Source: Erythrobacter sp. CCH5-A1
GTDB taxonomy: Bacteria > Pseudomonadota > Alphaproteobacteria > Sphingomonadales > Sphingomonadaceae
DNA length: 37,639 bases
Assembly (NCBI RefSeq): GCF_001557115.1
Contig: NZ_LSKQ01000199.1
Location: forward strand, 1-37,639
Direction: 5' to 3'
In this document: positions 23,466 through 30,262 of the stretch, one piece after another
How positions within the stretch are numbered: the first letter of the stretch is position 1
How the letters are laid out: the number at the start of each line of letters is the position of its first letter
The notes under the pieces: model-generated
What the model was told of the DNA's origin: nothing
What the model saw: only the letters and a program-made list of their open reading frames with translations
Database searches by the model: none
Program-made: the position numbers and the translations under genes

Positions 23466-24335
23466 CTAGGACAGTGGCGCACCAAACGCGATCGTCCGGC
23501 CATCGGCTGCGGGCTCGCGCGTTCCCTGCCCGAAAGTGCGGCCATTGATCGCGATCGTCTGGTCCATTCGATGGATATTGGCGACCGGAGGCGCGTCGCG
23601 CGCCGCGAGACTGTCGATCGCGGCGAGAACCGCCTCGCGCGAGGAATAAACGTCCTCGCGCATCAGCAGCCGAGCCATCGATGAAGAGCGTTCGGCAATC
23701 GCTGCGGCAATCTTGCGGTGAGTGCGCGCCGAATGTTCGCCGTCTTCGCCATGCTGTGACCAGACGATCAGCCGGTGGAGCGCATTGGGCAGGACGAGGC
23801 AGATCATCTCCGCAAGCCGCGGTATCCTCGCCATTTTCCTGACCTCAAGATGGAACGCGAGATTTGAAAGCGTGACGCGCTCGAGATCGTCGGGATCGGT
23901 CGCGGATACATCCCCCGCATTACCCACCACGCTTTGGAGCCAGGAAATCTGCGCCTCGCTCGCGCGTTCGGCGGCGCGGGCCGCTGCGATCGCCTCGAGC
24001 GAGGCGCGCATGTCATATAGGTCTATGATTTCGGCTCTTGTCCAGGTCCGTACCGTGAATTCACCGCGTCCGCGCCGGGACAGGTAACCTTCCGCGACAA
24101 GCGCGCCGAGCGCGTCGGCGGCCATGACGGGGCGGCAGTCGTATACCTTGCACACCTGGTCCTTGCTGATAATTTGACCAGGCAGGTAGTGGGCAGCAAG
24201 CACCCCGAACCTCAGTTCGAGGAAAATCCTTTCGACAAGAGATTGCGCCTTCGCCAATCGATCGTCCCCAAGGGGAAAGCAGTCCCGCCCCGTTGCATGT
24301 TGGCTCCATAGCACAAACCCTTTAGAATTTTCCAA
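23466..24335 (-). CDS. GntR-family regulator with FCD domain
   Basis: The 289-residue protein has an N-terminal winged helix-turn-helix (about residues 28-97, wing GYLSRRGRGEFTVR) and an all-helical FCD ligand domain (about 100-235, including DLYDMRASLEAIAAARAAER and NLAFHLEVRKMA). It also has a ~45-residue tail beyond the usual end, which makes it long for the FadR/FCD group (about 220-250). Such proteins are small-molecule-responsive repressors. It starts 31 bp from a second FCD regulator on the opposite strand, so the two share a promoter region. Its target and ligand are unknown; no metabolic gene other than the bio operon is near. Confidence 0.82.
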   Translation of the reverse strand: MENSKGFVLWSQHATGRDCFPLGDDRLAKAQSLVERIFLELRFGVLAAHYLPGQIISKDQVCKVYDCRPVMAADALGALVAEGYLSRRGRGEFTVRTWTRAEIIDLYDMRASLEAIAAARAAERASEAQISWLQSVVGNAGDVSATDPDDLERVTLSNLAFHLEVRKMARIPRLAEMICLVLPNALHRLIVWSQHGEDGEHSARTHRKIAAAIAERSSSMARLLMREDVYSSREAVLAAIDSLAARDAPPVANIHRMDQTIAINGRTFGQGTREPAADGRTIAFGAPLS

Positions 24336-24366
24336 TCAGGATGGTTCGGACTATCCGAAGGATGCG

Positions 24367-25077
24367 GTGTCGGAGGGCGGACAAGAGGTGACAAGGTCAA
24401 AGCCAAGGCCACTTGGAAGGATTACTTGCCCTGCACCGCGCGTCTTTGCCGTGCTGCGCGAGCCCCGCAAACGGCGCAGATTCGACCAGGCAAACCAGAT
24501 ACCCGGTCTTGACGATTTGCAGGAGACGGGTGCGCTTTCGCTCGCTGAGGAACTTCTCGAGCTTGGCCTTCTGGCCAGGGATCATGGCCGTTACACGATC
24601 ATCGACTGGACGATTGATCGCATTGTCGAACATCTGGCGCTCGCCGGGGCAATCCATGCGATGGCGGCGGCAGAGGCCGCATTGCGTGCCAATACTAGCG
24701 ACTTCAGCCATCTCGCCGCGATCCACGCGGCACTGCGCGGCCTCGATGCCGATGAGCCTGCGAACCTGCTCTGCGGCGCATATCTCGACTACCAGTTCCA
24801 CCTCGAACTGGTCCGCCTTGGCGGCAATCAGACGGCCTGGGCGAGCTATGCCAAGGCCATCCCGCCCGCTGTGTGGATCGCCGGCGCCAATTACTTCGAG
24901 CTCGACGAGGCGCGCAGTTCGCTCGCTGAGCACGAGAGGCTCATCGACTACATGAAGGCGGGCGACACCGTGCGCGCGCGCGATGCGGCGGCGTTCCACC
25001 TCGAGGAAGCCGCGTCCCAGATCCGGCGAACTGGAGAAGCGCGGATCGAGAGCTATCCTGATTTGCCCGTTACCTAG
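24367..25077 (+). CDS. FCD-domain GntR-like regulator with atypical N-terminus
   Basis: The C-terminal ~150 residues of this 236-residue protein are a clear FCD domain: DYQFHLELVRL, HERLIDYMKAGD and AAFHLEEA supply the usual metal-binding Asp and His residues. The N-terminus is less clear. A wing-like LLARDHGRYTI is visible near residues 68-78, but the recognition-helix region before it (LDDLQETGALSLAEELLELG) departs from GntR consensus. DNA binding may therefore be altered or lost. The start GTG at 24367 or GTG at 24388 are both possible, with GGAGG between them. It is divergent from the regulator starting at 24335. Confidence 0.72.
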   Translation: MSEGGQEVTRSKPRPLGRITCPAPRVFAVLREPRKRRRFDQANQIPGLDDLQETGALSLAEELLELGLLARDHGRYTIIDWTIDRIVEHLALAGAIHAMAAAEAALRANTSDFSHLAAIHAALRGLDADEPANLLCGAYLDYQFHLELVRLGGNQTAWASYAKAIPPAVWIAGANYFELDEARSSLAEHERLIDYMKAGDTVRARDAAAFHLEEAASQIRRTGEARIESYPDLPVT

Positions 25078-25103
25078 CAGCGTCCAATTGAACTTCTGAC
25101 ACG

Positions 25104-25760
25104 TCAGACTGCCACTTTTGGTCTCAAGTTTACCCGATCGACTGACTTTATGTGCCGCGCAAGCAGTATAGCTGCTTCCTCGAGTTTTCCGGATGCATAG
25201 GCTTCGAAGATGTGCCAGTGATCGAAGTTGTAGCGCGGCTTCCACTCCTGGCCCGCCGCAGAGGCGAACACATGGCGCGAATAGGCCAGGTTCAGCTCGG
25301 TGATCGTGGCAATCAGGCGGGGCATGGCGCAGGGCCGGGCCAGCGCAATGTGAAAGTCGCGGTTGGCCGATTCGGAATCGAACAGGTTTTCTGCCGCGTC
25401 ACCCCGCTTCAGGATTTCGCGCAGGTCCTTGAGGTGGGCGGCGGACGGAGCGCGGGCAATGCTGCGCACGGCCAGCGGTTCCAGCGCCCCGCGCATCGAG
25501 GCGATTTCGCGCTCGCCTGCCGCGTCGATCAACGTGGCGCGCACTCCGCGACGGGGCAGGGCCTCGACCAGTTTGATCGCCTCCAGCTTGCGGAACGCCT
25601 CGCGCACGGTCCCCTGGCTGACCCCGAATTCATAGGCCAGTCCATCCTGGCGCAGGCGCTCGCCGCCCGGGATCTCGCCGGCCAAGATGCGCGCGGCCAG
25701 CGCGTCCGCAATCCGGCTAACCAGTCCTTCGCTGTCGATCTGGGTCGTTGGAGTCGGCAT
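25104..25760 (-). CDS. bioR: Biotin operon repressor BioR (GntR/FCD family)
   Basis: BioR is the alphaproteobacterial repressor of biotin synthesis genes. The 218-residue protein has an N-terminal winged HTH (GERLRQDGLAYEFGVSQGTV followed by REAFRKLEAIKLVEALPRRG) and an FCD domain (SANRDFHIALARPCAMPRL, NFDHWHIFEAYASGKLEEA). The assignment is supported by its position divergent from bioB with 106 bp between starts, and by two copies of TTATCGATAA, which fits the BioR consensus TTATMKATAA. One copy overlaps its own start codon, so it should repress itself. The ATG at 25760 is chosen because the family N-terminus begins there; its ribosome site is weak. Confidence 0.88.
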   Translation of the reverse strand: MPTPTTQIDSEGLVSRIADALAARILAGEIPGGERLRQDGLAYEFGVSQGTVREAFRKLEAIKLVEALPRRGVRATLIDAAGEREIASMRGALEPLAVRSIARAPSAAHLKDLREILKRGDAAENLFDSESANRDFHIALARPCAMPRLIATITELNLAYSRHVFASAAGQEWKPRYNFDHWHIFEAYASGKLEEAAILLARHIKSVDRVNLRPKVAV

Positions 25761-25769
25761 TATCGATAA
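25760..25769. promoter_or_regulatory. BioR operator overlapping the bioR start
   Basis: TTATCGATAA is a perfect palindrome matching the BioR box TTATMKATAA. Its last A on the minus strand is the A of the bioR ATG, so bound BioR would block transcription of its own gene. Confidence 0.85.
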
Positions 25770-25843
25770 TCGGTCCTGATTCCGGGTGCCATGCGGACGT
25801 GCATCGCCATACACGCCGAGCGAGCGGTCGGCCATGACCGTTT

Positions 25844-25853
25844 TTATCGATAA
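25844..25853. promoter_or_regulatory. BioR operator upstream of bioB
   Basis: A second TTATCGATAA lies 13 bp before the bioB start and just ahead of its ribosome site, within the likely promoter. The two boxes are 84 bp apart, eight turns of B-DNA, so a repressor bridge is possible (inference). Confidence 0.85.
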
Positions 25854-25866
25854 AATGGAGCAGGAC

Positions 25867-26907
25867 ATGACCGCCACCCAACAGACAGTTCCCCGGACTG
25901 ACCAGCCCCGTACCGACTGGACCCGCGCGGAGGTGACGGCGCTGTTCGACCTGCCGTTCGACGAACTGATGTTCCGCGCGCAGAGCACCCACCGTGCCTG
26001 GCACCGTGCGGGTGAGGTGCAGATGTGCACGCTGCTGTCGATCAAGACCGGCGGCTGCCCCGAGGATTGCGGCTATTGCAGCCAGTCGGCCGGGGCCGAA
26101 ACCGGGGTCAAGGCCGAGAAGCTGATGGATATCGATGCCGTGCTGGTTTCGGCCGCCGAGGCGCGCGCGGCCGGATCGCAGCGGTTCTGCATGGGCGCCG
26201 CGTGGCGCAACCCCAAGGACCGCGACATGCCCGCGCTGGAAGCCATGATCGAGGGCGTGCGCGCGATGGGCATGGAAACCTGCATGACCCTGGGCATGCT
26301 GAACGGCGATCAGGCCCGCCGCCTCAAGGCAGCCGGGCTCGATTACTACAACCACAACATCGACACCTCGCCCGAGAACTACGGCAACGTCATCACCACC
26401 CGCACCTTCCAGGACCGGCTCGACACGCTGGAGGAAGTGCGCGCGGCGGGCATTTCGGTGTGCTGCGGCGGGATCGTGGGCATGGGCGAAACGCGCGAGG
26501 ACCGGATCGGCTTCATCCACGCGCTGGCGACCCTGCCGCGCCACCCGGAAAGCGTCCCGGTCAACGCGCTGATCCCTATTCCCGGCACGGTGCTGGGCGA
26601 CATGCTGGCAGGAACGCCGCTGGCGCGAATCGACGAGATCGAGTTTGTCCGCACCGTCGCCGTCGCCCGGATCACCATGCCGCAGAGCATGGTGCGGCTT
26701 TCGGCGGGGCGCGAATCGATGTCGGATGCGGGGCAGGCGCTGGCTTTCCTGGCCGGGGCGAACTCGATCTTCACCGGTGACAAGCTGCTGACCACCGCCA
26801 ACGCCGGGGACAGCCGCGATGCGGCGCTGTTCGCGCGGCTGGGCATCGTGCCGCTGGCAGGCGAAGAACCGATGCGCGCGGACGAAGTACTGGTGGCTGC
26901 GGAGTGA
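25867..26907 (+). CDS. bioB: Biotin synthase BioB
   Basis: BioB is a radical-SAM enzyme that inserts sulfur into dethiobiotin to make biotin. The 346-residue protein has the [4Fe-4S] motif Cys64-x3-Cys68-x2-Cys71 ([12 protein letters not shown]), and later the conserved [20 protein letters not shown] and [10 protein letters not shown] motifs that carry [2Fe-2S] and substrate ligands. The start at 25867 is chosen from GGAG 6 bases upstream; the ATG at 25855 is in frame but abuts the BioR box. It is the first gene of bioBFDA, and its stop overlaps the bioF start. Repression by BioR is expected. Confidence 0.97.
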   Translation: MTATQQTVPRTDQPRTDWTRAEVTALFDLPFDELMFRAQSTHRAWHRAGEVQMCTLLSIKTGGCPEDCGYCSQSAGAETGVKAEKLMDIDAVLVSAAEARAAGSQRFCMGAAWRNPKDRDMPALEAMIEGVRAMGMETCMTLGMLNGDQARRLKAAGLDYYNHNIDTSPENYGNVITTRTFQDRLDTLEEVRAAGISVCCGGIVGMGETREDRIGFIHALATLPRHPESVPVNALIPIPGTVLGDMLAGTPLARIDEIEFVRTVAVARITMPQSMVRLSAGRESMSDAGQALAFLAGANSIFTGDKLLTTANAGDSRDAALFARLGIVPLAGEEPMRADEVLVAAE

Positions 26908-28046
26908 ACGGGGGGGGCTTTGCAGCCCACGCCGCCGATCTGGATCGGCTGGGGGCGGCATCGCGGCGGCGCAGGCTCAGCCCGCAGACCGGCACGGACT
27001 TTGCCTCGAACGACTACCTCGGCCTCGCCCGCTCGCCCCTGCTGGCCGATGCCGCGCACGCGGCGCTGGAGCGCGGGGTGCCGATCGGCTCGAGCGGATC
27101 GCGCCTGCTGCGCGGCAACGACCCCGAGCACGAGGCGCTGGAGGCCGAGGCCGCCGCGTTCTTTGACTGCGAGCGGGCGCTATGGTTCTCCAGCGGGTTC
27201 GCTGCCAACGAGGCGCTGTTCTCAACCCTGCCGCAGCGCGGCGATCTGGTCGTCCACGACGAACTGATCCACGCCAGCGCCCACGAAGGGATGCGCATTG
27301 GCCGGGCCGAATGCGTTGCCGTGGCCCACAACTGCGCCGATGCCTGCGAAGCGGCAATCCGGCGCTGGCGCGCGGGCGGCGGCACGGGGCAGGTGTGGAT
27401 CGCGGCGGAAAGCCTCTACTCGATGGATGGCGACACGGCCCCGCTCGGCGATCTGGCCGCCATCGCCGATCGCTATGACGGCATCCTGCTGATCGACGAG
27501 GCCCATGCCACCGGCGTATTCGGGCCGGACGGGCGCGGCCTTGCCGCCCACCTTGACGGGCGCGGCAATGTCATCACCCTGCGCACCTGCGGCAAGGCGC
27601 TGGGCTGCGAGGGCGCACTGGTCTGCGGCCCGGCGGCGGCAATCGACTTTCTGGTCAACCGTGGGCGCGGCTTCATCTTCTCGACGGCGCCTTCGCCGCT
27701 GATCGCCGCGATCAACCGCGCCGCGCTGAACCTGCTGACCGCCGCGCCGCACTTGCGCGATGGGCTGTGGGAGCGGATCCGGCTGGCTGAGCGGGTCTTT
27801 GCCCCGCTGGGCGCGACTGTCACCGGATCGCAGATTCTGCCGCTGATCGTGGGCGACGATGCGCGGACGATGCAGCTGGCAGCCCAAGTGCAGGCCGCCG
27901 GGTTCGACGTGCGCGGAATCCGCCCGCCGACGGTGCCCGTCGGCACATCGCGCCTGCGCATCACGATCACCAACAACGCCAGCCTTGAGCAAATCGAGGC
28001 GCTGGGCGCACTGCTGGCGGAGCTGCAATGCGCGGCTATGTCGTAA
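26904..28046 (+). CDS. bioF: 8-amino-7-oxononanoate synthase BioF
   Basis: BioF condenses pimeloyl-thioester with alanine, releasing CO2, using PLP. The 380-residue protein shows the family motifs: [13 protein letters not shown] near the start, [11 protein letters not shown], the PLP-interacting [13 protein letters not shown], and the Schiff-base Lys in [11 protein letters not shown]. The start is GTG at 26904, overlapping the bioB stop by 4 bp; the overlap supports translational coupling. The source of pimeloyl thioester is not encoded here (no bioZ, bioC or bioH in the window). Confidence 0.95.
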   Translation: MNGGGFAAHAADLDRLGAASRRRRLSPQTGTDFASNDYLGLARSPLLADAAHAALERGVPIGSSGSRLLRGNDPEHEALEAEAAAFFDCERALWFSSGFAANEALFSTLPQRGDLVVHDELIHASAHEGMRIGRAECVAVAHNCADACEAAIRRWRAGGGTGQVWIAAESLYSMDGDTAPLGDLAAIADRYDGILLIDEAHATGVFGPDGRGLAAHLDGRGNVITLRTCGKALGCEGALVCGPAAAIDFLVNRGRGFIFSTAPSPLIAAINRAALNLLTAAPHLRDGLWERIRLAERVFAPLGATVTGSQILPLIVGDDARTMQLAAQVQAAGFDVRGIRPPTVPVGTSRLRITITNNASLEQIEALGALLAELQCAAMS

Positions 28047-28645
28047 CCGGCACCGATACGGACGCGGGCAAGACCGTGTTCGCCGCTGCCCTCGCGGGCC
28101 ACCTTGGCGCGGCTTACTGGAAGCCGGTGCAGGCCGGAACCGACGGCGGCACTGACAGCCAGCGCGTGGCTGCGCTGTCCGACGGGCGGGCCCGGATCTT
28201 GCCCGAGGCCCACGTTCTCGCAACGCCCTGTTCACCGCACGAGGCTGCGCGGATCGACGGCGTTGCCATCGCGGCGGACCAGCTCGCACTGCCCTTGGTC
28301 GATGGGCCGCTGGTGGTCGAAGGGGCGGGCGGAGTGCTGGTGCCCTTTGCCGACGATCTGCTGGCGGCCGATCTGTTCGCGCGCTGGGGCCTACCGGTGA
28401 TCCTGGTGGCGCGGACCGCGCTCGGCACGATCAACCACAGCCTGCTTTCGCTCGAGGCCCTGCGCGCGCGCGGCATCGCGGTGCACGGCGTGGCGTTCTG
28501 CGGCGAGGCCAATCCCGCCAGCGAAGCGGCGATCGAGCGGCTGGGCGCCGTGCGCCACCTCGGCCGCCTGCCGTGGCTCGATCCGCTTGATCCAGAGGGC
28601 CTGTCCGCCGCCTTCGCCGCCCATATCCGCACGGAGCTCCTATGA
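28028..28645 (+). CDS. bioD: Dethiobiotin synthetase BioD
   Basis: BioD carboxylates 7,8-diaminononanoate with ATP and closes the ring to dethiobiotin. The 205-residue protein has the ATP-binding P-loop [10 protein letters not shown] at residues 7-16, the catalytic Lys in YWKPVQAG, and VVEGAGGVLVPF for Mg-ATP binding. It overlaps bioF by 19 bp and bioA by 4 bp, as expected in a tight operon. Length is slightly below the usual 220-230. Confidence 0.95.
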   Translation: MRGYVVTGTDTDAGKTVFAAALAGHLGAAYWKPVQAGTDGGTDSQRVAALSDGRARILPEAHVLATPCSPHEAARIDGVAIAADQLALPLVDGPLVVEGAGGVLVPFADDLLAADLFARWGLPVILVARTALGTINHSLLSLEALRARGIAVHGVAFCGEANPASEAAIERLGAVRHLGRLPWLDPLDPEGLSAAFAAHIRTELL

Positions 28646-29892
28646 AATCGCCGGTCTGGCACCCATTCCACCAGCACGGGCTGGGCGAGGACATTCCGCT
28701 GGTCACCCACGCCGAGGGTGCGACCCTGTTCACCGCCGACGGGCGCAGGGTGATCGACGCGATTTCCAGCTGGTGGGTCACCACCCACGGCCATTGCCAT
28801 CCCCGGCTGATGGCCGCGATCCGCGCGCAGAGCGAGCGGCTCGACCAGCTGATCTTCGCGGGCTGGACCCACCAGCCTGCCGAAGACCTCGCCCGCGAAC
28901 TGGTGCGGATCATGCCGCGCCCGCTGGACCATGTGTTCTTTTCCGATTCCGGTTCGACCAGCGTCGAAGTCGCGCTGAAGATGGCGCTGGGCTATTTCGC
29001 GCATCGGGACGAGGATCGCCACCGCATCCTGGTGCTGGAGCACTCCTATCACGGCGATACCATCGGCGGGATGTCGGTCGGCGCGCGCGGGGTGTTCAAC
29101 AAGCCCTATGCGCCGCTGCTGTTCGATGTGGAGACAATCCCCTTTCCCGCCGAGGGCCGCGAGCAGGCCGCACTGGACGCGCTGGAGCAGGCCTGCTCGC
29201 GCGGCGATGCGGCGGCCTTTATCGTCGAGCCGCTGCTGCTCGGCGCGGGGGGAATGCTGATCTATTCGCCCCGCGTGCTGACCGAAATGCGGCGCATCTG
29301 CGCGGCCCACGGCGTGCTGTTCATCGCCGACGAGGTGATGACCGCCTGGGGCCGCACCGGCACGCTGTTCGCCTCAGAGCAGGCCGGGATCGTGCCCGAT
29401 ATCCTGTGCCTGTCGAAGGGGCTGACCGGCGGGTCGCTGCCCCTTGCGGTGACCATGGCGACGCCGGAAATCTATGCGGCGCACTATTCGACCGACCGGT
29501 CGAAGCAGTTCTTCCATTCCTCCAGCTACACCGCCAACCCGATCGCCTGCGCGGCGGCCAATGCCAATCTGGCGATCTGGCGCGAGGAGCCGGTGCTGGA
29601 CCGGATCGCGGACCTGACCCGGCGGCAGACCGCTGGTCTTGCTCGCCTTGCCGAGCACCCACGCCTGGCCAATACGCGCCAACTTGGCAGCGTGATCGCG
29701 CTCGATGTGGTGGTGGAAGATGGCGGCTATATGTCCGAACTCGCCCCGCGTCTGAAGGCGGACTTCACGGCCCGAAATGTCCTGCTGCGGCCCCTGGGCA
29801 ACACGGTCTATGTCATGCCGCCCTATTGCATCGACGATGCGGATCTTGGCGCCGTCCACAACGCGATCATTGAGGTGGTGGATCTACTCTGA
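28642..29892 (+). CDS. bioA: Adenosylmethionine-8-amino-7-oxononanoate aminotransferase BioA
   Basis: BioA transfers an amino group from S-adenosylmethionine to 8-amino-7-oxononanoate to give 7,8-diaminononanoate. The 416-residue class-III aminotransferase shows WWVTTHGHCHP near residue 47, FFSDSGSTSVEVALKMA for PLP phosphate binding, the PLP-binding Asp in FIADEVMTAWGRTG, and the Schiff-base Lys in CLSKGLTGG. It is the last gene of the operon; its start overlaps bioD (ATGA) and a stem-loop follows 18 bp after the stop. Confidence 0.96.
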   Translation: MKSPVWHPFHQHGLGEDIPLVTHAEGATLFTADGRRVIDAISSWWVTTHGHCHPRLMAAIRAQSERLDQLIFAGWTHQPAEDLARELVRIMPRPLDHVFFSDSGSTSVEVALKMALGYFAHRDEDRHRILVLEHSYHGDTIGGMSVGARGVFNKPYAPLLFDVETIPFPAEGREQAALDALEQACSRGDAAAFIVEPLLLGAGGMLIYSPRVLTEMRRICAAHGVLFIADEVMTAWGRTGTLFASEQAGIVPDILCLSKGLTGGSLPLAVTMATPEIYAAHYSTDRSKQFFHSSSYTANPIACAAANANLAIWREEPVLDRIADLTRRQTAGLARLAEHPRLANTRQLGSVIALDVVVEDGGYMSELAPRLKADFTARNVLLRPLGNTVYVMPPYCIDDADLGAVHNAIIEVVDLL

Positions 29893-29910
29893 AGCTGTTT
29901 GGATCGAAGG

Positions 29911-29936
29911 CCTCCTTGCTTCTGAAGGCAAGGAGG
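29911..29936 (+). terminator. Stem-loop after bioA
   Basis: CCTCCTTGC (29911-29919) and GCAAGGAGG (29928-29936) form a perfect 9-bp stem with an 8-base loop, 18 bp after the bioA stop. The downstream bases are CGGTTCCTTGG rather than a T-run, so it may act as an inefficient terminator or an mRNA 3' end barrier. Confidence 0.5.
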
Positions 29937-30001
29937 CGGTTCCTTGGGCGGGTCAGCAGAAAGTGGAGATGGCTAGGCTAGTGAGGGGGCTCAGAAACAT
30001 G

Positions 30002-30043
30002 GGCCATGATTGAAAAGACAGTACGTTCGGGGTAATCATGGCC
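30002..30043. repeat. 10-bp perfect inverted repeat between bio and tra blocks
   Basis: GGCCATGATT (30002-30011) and AATCATGGCC (30034-30043) are exact inverted copies separated by 22 bases. It sits between the chromosomal-type bio operon and the conjugation genes. It could be an operator, a recombination site or a remnant end; nothing decides between them. Confidence 0.5.
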
Positions 30044-30061
30044 AGGGCGAGGAGACCCTCG

Positions 30062-30259
30062 ATGGACCATGATCACTACGGACTGGATGGGAGGCCGATT
30101 TATCCTCGGCCCGGCCACTTTGACCACGTAACGGGCCTGCAACTCCCGACTTTCAGGGGCAAATCTGGCGGCTTTGGCCGTGGTCCAACTATCTTCCTCG
30201 TGATCCTGATGATTGTTGCAGGATCTGGACTTGCTTTTGCATCGCGTCTGTTTGGCTAA
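30062..30259 (+). CDS. Small predicted membrane protein
   Basis: The 65-residue product has a polar, Pro/His-rich N-terminal part and one hydrophobic segment near the C-terminus (GPTIFLVILMIVAGSGLAFA). No family recognised. The ATG at 30062 is preferred because AGGAGA lies 6 bases before it; an ATG at 30038 in the same frame lies inside the inverted repeat. The gene converges on traG, with 3 bp between stops. It may belong to the conjugation block, but nothing ties it to a function. Confidence 0.45.
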   Translation: MDHDHYGLDGRPIYPRPGHFDHVTGLQLPTFRGKSGGFGRGPTIFLVILMIVAGSGLAFASRLFG

Positions 30260-30262
30260 CAT

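Noticed and set aside
25095..25108. Palindrome TCTGAC-AC-GTCAGA at the convergent ends of two regulator genes
   Set aside because: The 2-base centre cannot form a hairpin loop without losing pairs, and no T-run follows, so it is not called a terminator.
28114..29310. 398-codon minus-strand frame across bioD and bioA
   Set aside because: It is a shadow of two confident biotin genes with low-complexity composition.
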